64,000 nt of DNA from Hymenobacter volaticus (GTDB lineage: Bacteria > Bacteroidota > Bacteroidia > Cytophagales > Hymenobacteraceae). The notes under the pieces were generated by a model that saw nothing but the letters and a program-made list of their open reading frames with translations, was not told the origin of the DNA and searched no databases. Numbering within the stretch: the stretch's first letter is position 1; the number at the start of each line of letters is the position of its first letter. Shown piece after piece: positions 44,547 through 56,536 of this stretch. Position numbers and translations under genes: made by a program. The stretch spans positions 2,767,501 to 2,831,500 of the forward strand of contig NZ_CP095061.1 in assembly GCF_022921055.1 (NCBI RefSeq), given 5' to 3'.

Positions 44547-46160
44547 TTACTGACTATCCAACTGAAACCGCTCGAAGGTGGCAGTGGCGGCCACTGGCCC
44601 GCGGGCCAAAACGCCTACGCGCACACCTCGGTCCCACGGCGGCAGGTACGTGCCATTGATGGCCGCAGCACCGGCGGCGGGCATGGCCTGCCAGGTTTTG
44701 CCGTTGTCGGCGCTGTAATCGAAGCGGAACTGGTTGCCGCTTTCAGCGCGCAGGCGAAAGGTTAGGGCTGAGGCGGTGGGCAGTTTCATTTCGCTTAACG
44801 TTTTCTGTTTGCCTTTTTCCAGTTGCCAGAGTTGCAACTTGCCGCCGCCAGCGGTAAGGGCCAACGTGTTTTCCGGGTCGCCATGGGCGGCAATTCCGGC
44901 CACGGTGCCAGCAGGTAAGGTGCCGGGGTTCAAGAGTGTAGTAATGGCGGTGTAATCGGCGGTAGTGGTATGCTGGCCCAACACCGCGCCGCTGTGTTGC
45001 GGGCGGGCGGTGAGTTGCAGTTGACCACCGCGCACGGCTACGGTAGGCCGCTCTTCCACCGGCCACTGCCACGACGGCAACAGCGTGGGGCCATCAAATT
45101 CGTCGTTTAGGTCGCGAGCGGCTGCTGCGGGCGCGGGATTGGTGGGTACGGAGCCACCGCGGAACTCGGGCCAGCCGTCGGCGTTCCAGGTGAACTCGCT
45201 GAGTACGCCTTGGCGGCCCACAAACTCGAAGCTGCGGGTGTCGTAGGCGTGGTGCAACATGTACCACCGGTCGCCGCGGTTGAACACGGTACCGTGACCT
45301 GGGCAGGCCCACTTGTCGTTTTTGGTGAGAATGGGGTTTTTCTCGTACTTTTCCCAGGGCCCGAGCAAGCTCTTGGCCCGCGCAATACCGGTACCATAGG
45401 TGCACGTATGCCCGCAACAGCCGTTGGCGGCGTAAAAAGCATAGAAATAGTCGTTGCGCTTGATCATCGACACGCCTTCCACAAGGTTGCCTTCCCAGGG
45501 AGCCGTATTGCGAAACAGCTCTTTTTTCTCGCCCAGCAGGGCGGTGTGCTCTTCGTTGAGGCGTTGCGCCCAGATGGGTGTGGGCAGGTTGCGGCTGTTG
45601 CCGTCTTCCTTCCAAATCAAATACAACTCACCTTTCTCGTCGCGCATCGGGAAGCCGTCAATCGAACCCACCTCCTGCCCAACCAGCGGGCCTAGGTCGC
45701 GGTACGGGCCAGCGGGGTTGTCGGCCACGGCCACGCCTACAGCTAGGTTGCCCCCTTTTTTGTGGGCCGTGTAATAGATGTAGGTTTTGTCGCCCTCCTG
45801 GCTGATTTCGGGAGCCCAGAAATAGTAGTCGGCCCAAGCGGGCAGCTCATTGGGAAATACGTGGCCGGCCAGCTCCCAATCGGTTAGGTTGGTTGATTTC
45901 AGCAGCGGAAACACCGGGCCCCAATTCGAGGAAGTGGCCGTGGCCCAGTAGGTGTCGCCTACTTTGGTGATGGAAGGGTCGGGGAAGTCGCCGGCGAGTA
46001 CCGGATTGACAATGTTTATGGCCGGCTCCGCCGCTTCTGCCTTGGCTTCGGCGGTGGTGGAGGTGGGCGTACTGACGGTGGTGGTTCTGGTTTCCTGACA
46101 GGCGCTTAGCATGCACCAGGCCAAGCCAAGCGTCAGGTTAATCTTCGTTTTTAATGCCAT
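44547..46160 (-). CDS. GH43-family glycoside hydrolase lipoprotein with C-terminal beta-sandwich domain
   Basis: A 537-residue lipoprotein from the ATG at 46160, with the lipobox ending at LSAC (Cys21). The five-bladed propeller of GH43 shows the three catalytic acids: Asp61 in DFPDPSI, Asp168 in GSIDGFP and Glu228 in LVEGVSM. From about residue 360 a concanavalin-like domain (EFDGPTLLPSWQWP) follows, as in bifunctional arabinofuranosidase/xylosidase enzymes. It would act on arabinose or xylose side chains at the cell surface. It lies 133 bases downstream of the second GH43 gene on the same strand. Confidence 0.93.
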   Translation of the reverse strand: MALKTKINLTLGLAWCMLSACQETRTTTVSTPTSTTAEAKAEAAEPAINIVNPVLAGDFPDPSITKVGDTYWATATSSNWGPVFPLLKSTNLTDWELAGHVFPNELPAWADYYFWAPEISQEGDKTYIYYTAHKKGGNLAVGVAVADNPAGPYRDLGPLVGQEVGSIDGFPMRDEKGELYLIWKEDGNSRNLPTPIWAQRLNEEHTALLGEKKELFRNTAPWEGNLVEGVSMIKRNDYFYAFYAANGCCGHTCTYGTGIARAKSLLGPWEKYEKNPILTKNDKWACPGHGTVFNRGDRWYMLHHAYDTRSFEFVGRQGVLSEFTWNADGWPEFRGGSVPTNPAPAAAARDLNDEFDGPTLLPSWQWPVEERPTVAVRGGQLQLTARPQHSGAVLGQHTTTADYTAITTLLNPGTLPAGTVAGIAAHGDPENTLALTAGGGKLQLWQLEKGKQKTLSEMKLPTASALTFRLRAESGNQFRFDYSADNGKTWQAMPAAGAAAINGTYLPPWDRGVRVGVLARGPVAATATFERFQLDSQ

Positions 46161-46293
46161 GAAGAAGCTACAATTAGGGGTGGCTTGAGACAAAAGCTAT
46201 TCAGTACTAGAGAGGAAAGTAGAAGCCACCGCCATCTGAGAGCAACTAGCTTCTATCCCTAATCAGCTTCGCAGATTGCAAAAAAGATAGGCG

Positions 46294-47358
46294 TTACTCA
46301 CCGGCTGGCTCGGGCAAAGCAACACCGATTGGTACGGGCGTGCCGAAGTTAGGCGTACCGTCGGGGTTCCAGGTGAACTTTTGCATGCGCGGGCTACGGG
46401 CGTCGCCGCAGCCTTTGTTGGGCTCAGCGTTGGCGTGGTATAGTATCCAGTCCTCCTGCCCATTCTTCGACTTGAAAAAGGTGTTGTGCCCCGGCCCAAA
46501 CACCCTATCCGTGGGGTTCTTGGTGAATACGGGCGTGCTCGATTTAGTCCAGGCAGCGGGATTCATGGGGTCGGCGGTGCTGGAAGCGGTAAGTAAGCCC
46601 AGGGCGTAATCGTCGGTGCTGCAGTGACTGGCCGAGTACACAATAAACGTTTTGTCGTTGTGCTTGAGCACTTCGGGGCCTTCGTTCACCTTTGGGTCAC
46701 CGAGGGTTTCCCAATTGAATTCGGGGCGACTAAGTTGCGCGCGGGACCCAGTCAAAGTCCAGGGGGTGCTCATCTGGCAGATATAAAGGCGCTGCTCTAC
46801 CGAACCCACCTCCTGCCCCGACCACACCATATACCGTTTGCCGTTCTGCTCGAGGATAGTAGCATCAATGGCCCACAAATCCTGACCTGGCACGGCAATC
46901 TGCCCCTTCTCAACCCAAGTACCGGTGGTGGGGTCGGCGGCCGAATTTTCCAGCACCCATAAGCGCTGACCGCCGCAGCAATTGCCTGGTCCCGCCGTGA
47001 AATACACGTACCATTTACCGTCGAGAAAGTGAAGTTCCGGTGCCCAAATATCCCGCGAAGCCGCGCCCGTGGCCTGCGGCGTCCAGATGACTTTGCTCGG
47101 CGCCGAACCTAGTTCCGACATCTTTGCCGTTTTCCACAGCGTCAGATTCCGGCCGGTGGTGTGCATGTAGTAATAGAAACCGTCTTTTTCAATCACCCAC
47201 GGGTCGGGGCCGGAAGCAAGTACCGGATTGCGGTACGTGGTTGTTTCCGTAACGGGTCCGGTCGGCGTCGTGGCCGAGGGGGTGGACTCTTTGGTGCAAG
47301 ACAGCAGTGCAACAAGCAGCGCCGCGGGCAGGAATCGGTGAAGCGAGATGGGAAGCAT
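46294..47358 (-). CDS. GH43-family glycoside hydrolase lipoprotein
   Basis: A 354-residue lipoprotein. Starting at 47358 gives the signal ending LLSC (Cys21), whereas the upstream open frame to 47430 has no signal. Catalytic acids are Asp52 in SGPDPWV, Asp165 in AIDATI and Glu226 in VNEGPEV, with typical propeller segments DIWAPELHFLDGKWYVY and GPGHNTFF. It is a single-domain GH43, likely an exo- or endo-arabinan-acting enzyme, though xylan specificity cannot be excluded. It lies between SusD and the other GH43. A hairpin separates it from susD, so it may have its own promoter. Confidence 0.92.
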   Translation of the reverse strand: MLPISLHRFLPAALLVALLSCTKESTPSATTPTGPVTETTTYRNPVLASGPDPWVIEKDGFYYYMHTTGRNLTLWKTAKMSELGSAPSKVIWTPQATGAASRDIWAPELHFLDGKWYVYFTAGPGNCCGGQRLWVLENSAADPTTGTWVEKGQIAVPGQDLWAIDATILEQNGKRYMVWSGQEVGSVEQRLYICQMSTPWTLTGSRAQLSRPEFNWETLGDPKVNEGPEVLKHNDKTFIVYSASHCSTDDYALGLLTASSTADPMNPAAWTKSSTPVFTKNPTDRVFGPGHNTFFKSKNGQEDWILYHANAEPNKGCGDARSPRMQKFTWNPDGTPNFGTPVPIGVALPEPAGE

Positions 47359-47434
47359 AGCAGATGGAAGAGGCGAGCAAATAAGTTCGGCAAAGTAAGC
47401 TAAACAACGAGCTGAACCGGCTATAGCCAAGACA

Positions 47435-47468
47435 AACAGCCGCCCCGACCAGGGCCGGAGCGGCTGTT
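47435..47468 (-). terminator. Probable terminator after susD
   Basis: A stem AACAGCCGC with GCGGCTGTT (16-base loop) lies 20 bases past the susD stop. On the minus strand it is followed by TGTCTTGG with few Ts, so strength is uncertain. Confidence 0.5.
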
Positions 47469-47488
47469 AACACGAGAAGTTAGACAAC

Positions 47489-49063
47489 TTACCAGTTTTC
47501 GTTCTGCGCAAGTTTGTTTAGATCCACTTCTGACTGCGGCAGTGGCAGCAAACGGGAGCGGTCCACCCGGAAAGTGTTGAAATCGGGGTCGCGCGCCTTC
47601 AATTGATCTACACTTGCTTGGTTGCTAAGCAGGCCCCAGCGCTGCAAGTCAAACCAGCGTACGCCTTCGCCCGTTAGCTCGGTCACGCGCTCATGCATAA
47701 GTTGTGTGCGCAGGGTTTCGCGGGTGAAGTTATTCGTTAGAGGGGCCAAGCCGGCGCGCTGGCGCACCCGGTTGATGAGCGGAATAGCGGCGGTCGTCTG
47801 GCCTTGTTCGTTGAGAGCTTCCGCTTGCAGAAGCAACACATCAGCGAAACGCATTACCCGCTGGTTGATGGGCGAGTCGAAGTCTTCGAACGTCCGATAA
47901 TAATCGGTTTGGTACTTGCGCCAGTACACGCGGGCCCTGTTGCGTGCATCTTTACCGTAGCGGGTCAGAAAACCGGTACCGTAAGCCAACGTGTCGGCAT
48001 CGACGGGTAGGGAACTCGAGAACTGCATTTGGTCGCGGCGGTTGTAGAACACCGTAGCGGCCAGACGCGGGTCGCGCTGCCCGGTGGCGGTGGGTTCCTG
48101 CAAGAACTCGCGCACCACCCACGGCCGTACTTCGCCATCATTGAAGCCGAAGCCCGGCACGCCCCAAAACTGCGAGCGTTGTCCGCCCTGCGACGAGGTG
48201 GCATCCGGGCCGCCGCCGGCGTCGTTGCCGCCTTTTTTCTCGTCCGAAAACTGTACCTCGAAAATAGATTCAGGGTTGTTTTCGGTGGTATGGCGGAAGT
48301 TGTCGGTGTATGAGACGTCCTCTACTTTATAGAGTTTCGAATCGATTACCTGCGCAAACTGTGCCTGCGCGTCGGCCCAACGCTTGTTTTGCATGTAGGC
48401 TTTGCCAAGCAGCGTAGTGGCTGCACCTTTGGTGGCGCGCCCAGCATCGGCTGCCGGATACGTAGGAGGCAGGTCAGTCTGGGCGGCTTGCAGGTCGCTG
48501 ATGATTTGGTCCCACACCTGCGCCTCGGTGCCCTGCGCAAACGACTGGTTCAGGCCAGTGGAATATTGCAGCGCCAGCGGCACTTTGCCGTAAAGTGACA
48601 CCAAGTTGAAGTACGACAACGCCCGCAGGAACTTAGCTTCGGCCACAATCCGCTTCTGCAGCCCCGCTTCCATTCCTTGAATGGTCGGTACTCGGTCGAT
48701 TACCTGGTTGCAGCGGAAAATAGTGCGGTAGTGGTCGCGCCAGATGTTGTTCGACACCTCGAAGTCGTAATTCACCTGAATGAAGTGGGTGAAATCGGCC
48801 AATTCACCCCAGGGACTTTGGCTGAAGCCGGTATCGTCGCGCAAATCGAAGGCAAAGTTGAGCCAACGCCGGTACATACCCAAGCCTTGCAAACCCGCGT
48901 AGCAGGCCACGGAGCCCTTCACGGCATCATCGGAGTTGTTCCACGAAAGCTCGGTGAGGGGCAGGTTAGGGTTGGACTGGTCGAGCAGATCTTTTTCGCA
49001 AGCTGTGGCGCTCAGCAGCATAGTGCCCGCCAAACTTAGCCGCGTGAAAAAATTATTTTTCAT
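47489..49063 (-). CDS. SusD/RagB-family glycan-binding lipoprotein (first PUL)
   Basis: A 524-residue outer-membrane lipoprotein that binds glycan and closes over its SusC partner. The signal ends SATAC (Cys22), followed by the typical EKDLLDQSNPNLPL. The TPR-like helices and the segments AEAKFLRALSYFNLVSLYGKVPL and RFADVLLLQAEALNEQG are family hallmarks, and the C-terminus ends LPLPQSEVDLNKLAQNENW. It follows SusC by 69 bases on the same strand. Confidence 0.96.
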   Translation of the reverse strand: MKNNFFTRLSLAGTMLLSATACEKDLLDQSNPNLPLTELSWNNSDDAVKGSVACYAGLQGLGMYRRWLNFAFDLRDDTGFSQSPWGELADFTHFIQVNYDFEVSNNIWRDHYRTIFRCNQVIDRVPTIQGMEAGLQKRIVAEAKFLRALSYFNLVSLYGKVPLALQYSTGLNQSFAQGTEAQVWDQIISDLQAAQTDLPPTYPAADAGRATKGAATTLLGKAYMQNKRWADAQAQFAQVIDSKLYKVEDVSYTDNFRHTTENNPESIFEVQFSDEKKGGNDAGGGPDATSSQGGQRSQFWGVPGFGFNDGEVRPWVVREFLQEPTATGQRDPRLAATVFYNRRDQMQFSSSLPVDADTLAYGTGFLTRYGKDARNRARVYWRKYQTDYYRTFEDFDSPINQRVMRFADVLLLQAEALNEQGQTTAAIPLINRVRQRAGLAPLTNNFTRETLRTQLMHERVTELTGEGVRWFDLQRWGLLSNQASVDQLKARDPDFNTFRVDRSRLLPLPQSEVDLNKLAQNENW

Positions 49064-49132
49064 GTCAATAACTGATTGAAAAGTAGGAGTTGAGGGTGGC
49101 GCCTAGATTGCAGCGCCTACCGTTTAACTGGC

Positions 49133-52100
49133 TTAGAAACCTGCCTGAATGCCCAGCGTGAATGAGCGCAGGTTAGGATAAGAACCTTCATCAACGCCGC
49201 GGGCCAAGTTGTTGCCGATGGTGTTGAAGGCTCCGCTGCCCACGGTTTCGGGGTCGTAGCCGGTGTAGTCGGTTATCGTAAACAGGTTTTGGGCAGTGGC
49301 CACAACACGCAGCGAGGCCACGTATTTGGTGCGCTCTAGCACTGCCTTAGGCACCGAGAAGCCCAGTTGCAAGTTTTTCAGGCGCAGGTACGAGCCATCT
49401 TCCAGCCAGCGCGTCGTGTTGAAGCGGGCGTTGCTACCAGCGGCATCACCATTCTGCGGCCCGCCCGACTTAATAGCCCGCGGCGTGGTACTGGAGGGGT
49501 TGGTGGGCGTCCAGGGGCTGAAGTCTGCGCGGTAGTTGCTATTGTCCGCTGTGTTGTCGGTCAGGAAACGGGACAGGTTCATTACGTCGTTGCCTTGCAC
49601 GCCTTGGAAGAATGCAGTCAAATCAAACGCACCGTAGCCTACATTTAGGTTCAGACCATATTGCAACTTGGGAAACACCCGACCTATGTGTGCGCGGTCC
49701 TTGTCGGTGATAGAGCCGTCGCCGTCGAGGTCCTTGTAGCGCACGTCGCCCGGAGCCCGCCCAGCCGGGATGTTGGTTTCGCCGGTTTGATAAATGCCGT
49801 CGAACTGGTAAAGGTAGAACGAGCCAATTTCGTGGCCCACTTCGGTGCGCGTGATGTCGCGGGGCCCGCCATTAAAGAAGTTAGGCGCACCACTTCCTTC
49901 TGCGCCGGTGGTGCCCAGGTCGAGCACGGTGTTTTTCAGCGTGGTTAGGTTAGCCGTGGCGCCATAGCGGAAGGGTTGGCGATTGTCGCTGTAGCCCAGT
50001 ACGGCTTCCAAGCCCTTGTTTTCGAGCTTGCCCAGGTTGCGGTAGGGATTGTCGCCGGCGTTGCCCAACAGCAGCGGCACAGGCGGATTAATTAGTGCAT
50101 TGTTGGTTTGCGACACATAGTAATCAGCCGATAACGTCAGCCGATCTTCCAGAAAGCCAATGTCGAAGCCCACGTTGGTGGTGCGACGATCTTCCCACCG
50201 AATGCCCTCGCTGGCGTAACCGGTTTGGATGGCTCCGTTTTGAATAGTGCCGCCCAGCACGTAGTTGGCGTTGGTATTCAGAAATCCTTGCGAGACGTAT
50301 GACCCTCCGTAGGCACCACTAAGCAAGTCGTTGCCAAGGCGGCCGTAGGAGGCCCGGAACTTGAGGTCGGAAATAGCGGTAACGCCCTCAAAGAAGCTTT
50401 CTCTCGATATCCGCCAGCCCACAGAAGCCGCACCGAAGTTGCCCCAACGCCTGTCTTTCTCAAAGCGCGACGAGCCGTCGCGGCGAAAAGCGGCCGTTAC
50501 TAAATAGCGCTGGTTGTAGTCGTAGGTGGCTTGCGCAAAAAACGACTGCTTACCCCACACGTATGATGTGCCAATGGCTTGTGGTGTTGTGGTACCGGCA
50601 TTTAGCTCCCAGAAATAGTTGGGTCCGGTGCCGTAGCCGAAGTTCACGCCCCGTGTGAGATCCTGCTGAAAACGCTGCTGGCTGTAGCCGCCCACCACCG
50701 TCAGATTGTGGTCGCCGAAGCTCTTATCGAAGGTCAGCGTGTGTTCGGCCATGCCGAAGAACTCGTTGCCTTGGGTTTCGCCGAAGTTAGACAGCTGGGT
50801 GATGTCGTTTTGCCGCCAGATCCCGTATTTCCGCTTCTGCTGGTCGTGGAAAGCGTGAAACTCCGTAGCCAAGTTGAGGCGGTAGCGCAGGGAACTGAAA
50901 ATATCCACTTCGCCGTACACGTTGCCCTGCAAGCGGTTCGAGGTACCCGTGTCGTTCAGCAGATTTTGAGAAGCAATGGGGTTAAGTCCAAACGTGCTGG
51001 CGTTGCCGTTGCCGATGCCAAAGCCACCGGCCACCGTGGGGTCGTACACGGGGTTGACGGGCAGCATCTGCACCACGTTGTAGAACGGGGAGCCGTAATT
51101 CGGAATGACGTTGAGGCGCGTCTGGTTGGTGCGCGAGAGCATGGCGTTTTCGCCGAACCGGAACCGTCCGCGGGTGAAGCCCGTGTTCACTCGGAAGCTA
51201 TAGCGCTCAAATTTCGGCCCCTGCACCGTGCCTTTTTGGTTGAAGTAACCACCCGACACGTTGAAGTTCGAGTTTGGTCCCCCACCCGAAAAGCCCAAAT
51301 TGTAATCCTGAATCGAGCCCTGCTTGAAAAACTCTTCTTGCCAATCGGTATCGATGCCGGGCAGGTTGGCAGCGTAAGGCTGGCGCGCCAATCCGGCATT
51401 TTCATACGCCTGGTTGTTGATGGTTGCCCACTCGGCAGCGTTCATCAAGTCGAGGCGCTTCACTAAGTTTTGCACCCCGGCCGTGGCGTTGAAATTGACG
51501 GCCGTAGCGCCAGATTTGCCTTTTTTAGTGGTGATAATAATCACGCCATTGGCGCCCGAGGCCCCATACGGCGCCAATGCCGCCGCATCCTTCAGCACCT
51601 GCACCGACTCTACGTCGGCGGGGTTGAAGTCGCGCTGGCCGCCTTGGCTCTGCACCCAAAGTCCATCTATGACATAAAGCGGGCCGCTGCCACTGGCAAT
51701 GGTGCCTAGGCCCCGGATGTTGATGTTGGGCGCCTGCCCCGGCTGTCCGGAGTTGGTAACCTGTACGCCTGGCAGGCGGCCCTGAATGGCCTCACCTACC
51801 GAGGCAACTGGGGCCCGGCGCACGTCCTGGGCGCTTACAGTGGCCACAGAGCCGGTTACGTTTTGGCGCTCCTGAGTGAGGTATCCCACTACTACCACTT
51901 CATTAAGGGCTTTGGCGTCGGGAGCCAACGGCGTATCGATGGTGGTACGGCCACTCACTGGCACTTCCTTGGCCGTGTAACCCACATACGAAAACACCAG
52001 CGTAGCATTATCAGGTACGCCGGCAAGGGTGTAGCGGCCTTCTATATCGGTTTGGGTGCCATTAGAGGTGCCTTTTACCAGCACGTTTACGCCGGGTATG

Positions 52101-52279
52101 CCCTCCCCTTTTTCGTCAGTTACTCGGCCCGTTACGGTTATATCGGGATTGGGAACAGTGTCAGAGCGAAGAACTGGCAGTTCAGCGCCAAGGGCTACAG
52201 GTGTTCCGGCTACCATAGGCAGGCAAAGCAGCAAAGCCGGAAAAGCATAGCGTCCAGGTTTAGGTACAGGGTACTTCAT
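49133..52279 (-). CDS. SusC/RagA-family TonB-dependent glycan transporter (first PUL)
   Basis: A 1048-residue outer-membrane receptor from the ATG at 52279, which leads into a signal peptide (FPALLLCLPMVAGTPVALG). The 21 upstream open codons are less likely. It has a carboxypeptidase-like regulatory domain (VTGRVTDEKGEGIPGVNVLV ... TLVFSYVGYTAKEVPV), a TonB box-like region, a plug with GEAIQGRLPGVQVTNSG and GANGVIIITTKKG, and a 22-stranded barrel ending LRSFTLGIQAGF. No STN domain is present, so it is a transporter rather than a trans-envelope signalling receptor. It pairs with the SusD at 47489. Confidence 0.96.
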   Translation of the reverse strand: MKYPVPKPGRYAFPALLLCLPMVAGTPVALGAELPVLRSDTVPNPDITVTGRVTDEKGEGIPGVNVLVKGTSNGTQTDIEGRYTLAGVPDNATLVFSYVGYTAKEVPVSGRTTIDTPLAPDAKALNEVVVVGYLTQERQNVTGSVATVSAQDVRRAPVASVGEAIQGRLPGVQVTNSGQPGQAPNINIRGLGTIASGSGPLYVIDGLWVQSQGGQRDFNPADVESVQVLKDAAALAPYGASGANGVIIITTKKGKSGATAVNFNATAGVQNLVKRLDLMNAAEWATINNQAYENAGLARQPYAANLPGIDTDWQEEFFKQGSIQDYNLGFSGGGPNSNFNVSGGYFNQKGTVQGPKFERYSFRVNTGFTRGRFRFGENAMLSRTNQTRLNVIPNYGSPFYNVVQMLPVNPVYDPTVAGGFGIGNGNASTFGLNPIASQNLLNDTGTSNRLQGNVYGEVDIFSSLRYRLNLATEFHAFHDQQKRKYGIWRQNDITQLSNFGETQGNEFFGMAEHTLTFDKSFGDHNLTVVGGYSQQRFQQDLTRGVNFGYGTGPNYFWELNAGTTTPQAIGTSYVWGKQSFFAQATYDYNQRYLVTAAFRRDGSSRFEKDRRWGNFGAASVGWRISRESFFEGVTAISDLKFRASYGRLGNDLLSGAYGGSYVSQGFLNTNANYVLGGTIQNGAIQTGYASEGIRWEDRRTTNVGFDIGFLEDRLTLSADYYVSQTNNALINPPVPLLLGNAGDNPYRNLGKLENKGLEAVLGYSDNRQPFRYGATANLTTLKNTVLDLGTTGAEGSGAPNFFNGGPRDITRTEVGHEIGSFYLYQFDGIYQTGETNIPAGRAPGDVRYKDLDGDGSITDKDRAHIGRVFPKLQYGLNLNVGYGAFDLTAFFQGVQGNDVMNLSRFLTDNTADNSNYRADFSPWTPTNPSSTTPRAIKSGGPQNGDAAGSNARFNTTRWLEDGSYLRLKNLQLGFSVPKAVLERTKYVASLRVVATAQNLFTITDYTGYDPETVGSGAFNTIGNNLARGVDEGSYPNLRSFTLGIQAGF

Positions 52280-52783
52280 GGGAATTTGGATATTGGGTTT
52301 AGGAAAGAAATCAGCATTTAACCACAAACGTTTGCGGCTCACGTGTTTAAAAGGCTGTTGTTAAAGACGAGGCTGGAAAAAGACAATTCTTGTTTTTCTA
52401 CTTAACTCCGCAAATCAACTAACGCCTCTACTGATGAGCTTACTTGCAATTATCCGCCAATACGGCTCCAAGGTAGCGGTATTCCAATTAAAACTTGTGC
52501 TCAGGCTGCATCACACCCTGATTAATCATTGATCAACTATAATCTTCTCTTTAAAGAGTATGCAGTGGTAGTCTCCGCTTCAAATTGTCAATTAGCTGAT
52601 TCCCCCTACTTTTTATGGATACTATTTATTAAATATCTCCTATTATTAAAAATTTCCTCGAATGCAAACCTTTGCATTTAAACATTTATTGTTTCTCCAT
52701 GTTACGGCTAGCTTTTACAATTACTATTGGTCTTGTCATATTAGTGCGCACCTTTGCCGGTGGTATCACTCCTTGTCGCTACT
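52280..52783. other. Divergent PUL intergenic region, no gene recognised
   Basis: About 500 AT-rich bases separate the divergent susC and GH43 genes. They must hold promoters for both directions. I found no exact TAnnTTTG for either gene. The nearest (CACCTTTG, 52749-52756) is imperfect. Confidence 0.45.
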
Positions 52784-53878
52784 ATGCCCTCTGCTGTATC
52801 TCCTTCCCGCCGGTCGTTTCTGCGAACCACGGCCTTAGGCTTAGCCTCCTTGCCCCTGCTTTTGGAAGCCTGCACCACTGAATCTGCTAAACAAGGCACT
52901 TACACCAACCCGGTGTACCCGCACTCTTTCCCCGACCCTTTCGTGCTGCAACATGAGGGCATGTATTACGCTTTCGGTACCACCGGCCAAGGCCGTACCA
53001 GCCCCGACAACCGAATTTTCACGGTCCTTACCTCGCCTAACTTGGTTGATTGGAAGCCGGCGGGTGGGGCCTTAGTGCCACCAGCTGGCGCTGAAGGCGC
53101 CGACTTTTGGGCCCCAGAGGTCGTTTTTCATGACGGTACGTTCTACATGTATTATTCGATGGGCGGCGGGGCCATTGCCGCCACGGTGGGCCACCGCTTG
53201 CACGTGGCTACCAGCAAAAACCCGGCGGGCCCCTACGAAATGGCGGCTTTGCTCGATGTGCCCGAAAGCAAATTCACCATCGACGCCCACCCTTTCCGCG
53301 ACACCGACGGGCAGTGGTACTTGTTCTACGCCCGCGACTTTATTGACACTGACAACGGCTACCTTCCCGGCACTGGCCTTGCTGTGGATAAGCTTGTGGG
53401 CATGACGCGCTTGGCAGGAGAGAGCCGCACCGTCATGCGGGCCCGCCACTCCTGGACGGTATTCGAGAAGAACCGGACCATGCCGCTCTACGACAACCGC
53501 ACTTTTGCGGAATGGCACACCCTGGAAGGGCCCTTCCTGCGCCGCCACGAAGGCAAGTACTACTGTTTCTACAGTGGCGCCAACTTTCTCACCGACCGTT
53601 ATGGCGTTGATTACTGCGTGGCCGATTCCATCCTCGGCCCCTACTCCGACGCCGGCGCCGAAAACGGTGCCCGAGTACTGCACCAAGTACCCGGCAAAGT
53701 GCGCGGCCCCGGCCACCACTCCCACACCATGGGCCCCGACGGCAAAACCGAGTTTCTGGTCTATCACGCCTGGGACACCGGAATGAAAGAGCGGCAACTC
53801 TGCATTGATCGGCTGCATTGGACGGCGCAAGGCCCTCGCGCCGTGGGCCCAACCTACACGCCGCAGCAGCGCCCGTAG
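52784..53878 (+). CDS. GH43-family glycoside hydrolase lipoprotein with Tat-like signal
   Basis: A 364-residue enzyme from the ATG at 52784, whose N-terminus SRRSFLRTTALGLASLPLLLEAC combines a twin-arginine motif with a lipobox (Cys30). Catalytic acids are Asp51 in SFPDPFV, Asp167 in FTIDAHPF and Glu248 in TLEGPFL. The propeller segments FWAPEVVFHDGTFYMYYS and GPGHHSHT are typical of arabinan-active GH43 enzymes. The Tat signal suggests export in the folded state. It is divergent from the SusC operon and convergent with GH97, with two hairpins following. Confidence 0.9.
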   Translation: MPSAVSPSRRSFLRTTALGLASLPLLLEACTTESAKQGTYTNPVYPHSFPDPFVLQHEGMYYAFGTTGQGRTSPDNRIFTVLTSPNLVDWKPAGGALVPPAGAEGADFWAPEVVFHDGTFYMYYSMGGGAIAATVGHRLHVATSKNPAGPYEMAALLDVPESKFTIDAHPFRDTDGQWYLFYARDFIDTDNGYLPGTGLAVDKLVGMTRLAGESRTVMRARHSWTVFEKNRTMPLYDNRTFAEWHTLEGPFLRRHEGKYYCFYSGANFLTDRYGVDYCVADSILGPYSDAGAENGARVLHQVPGKVRGPGHHSHTMGPDGKTEFLVYHAWDTGMKERQLCIDRLHWTAQGPRAVGPTYTPQQRP

Positions 53879-53967
53879 CTGGATTCCTGGCTAGTACGGC
53901 TTTCGCGCCTTCCCTGTAGAAGCAGGTTTTGCCTTAGAAACTGTTGTTCGTCTCTAACTCTAAAACT

Positions 53968-54065
53968 CAAAGGCTCTTATCAAACTGGCAGATTAGCCAG
54001 CTCGATAGGAGCCTTTGAAGGTTATGCAGGGTATGTTGCAGCAACTGGCGCAACATACCCTGCAT
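53968..54065. terminator. Double hairpin between convergent GH43 and GH97 genes
   Basis: The first stem is CAAAGGCTC with GAGCCTTTG (53968-54017), enclosing a smaller CTGGC/GCCAG stem. The second is a perfect 16-bp stem (54024-54039 with 54050-54065). They probably end transcription from both sides. Confidence 0.75.
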
Positions 54066-54086
54066 TAGGTTAGCGCCATCAGTTAC

Positions 54087-56536
<2,450 letters not shown>

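Noticed and set aside
52749..52756. CACCTTTG as the -7 element for the GH43 gene at 52784
   Set aside because: The first base is wrong and no -33 TTG lies at a usual distance.
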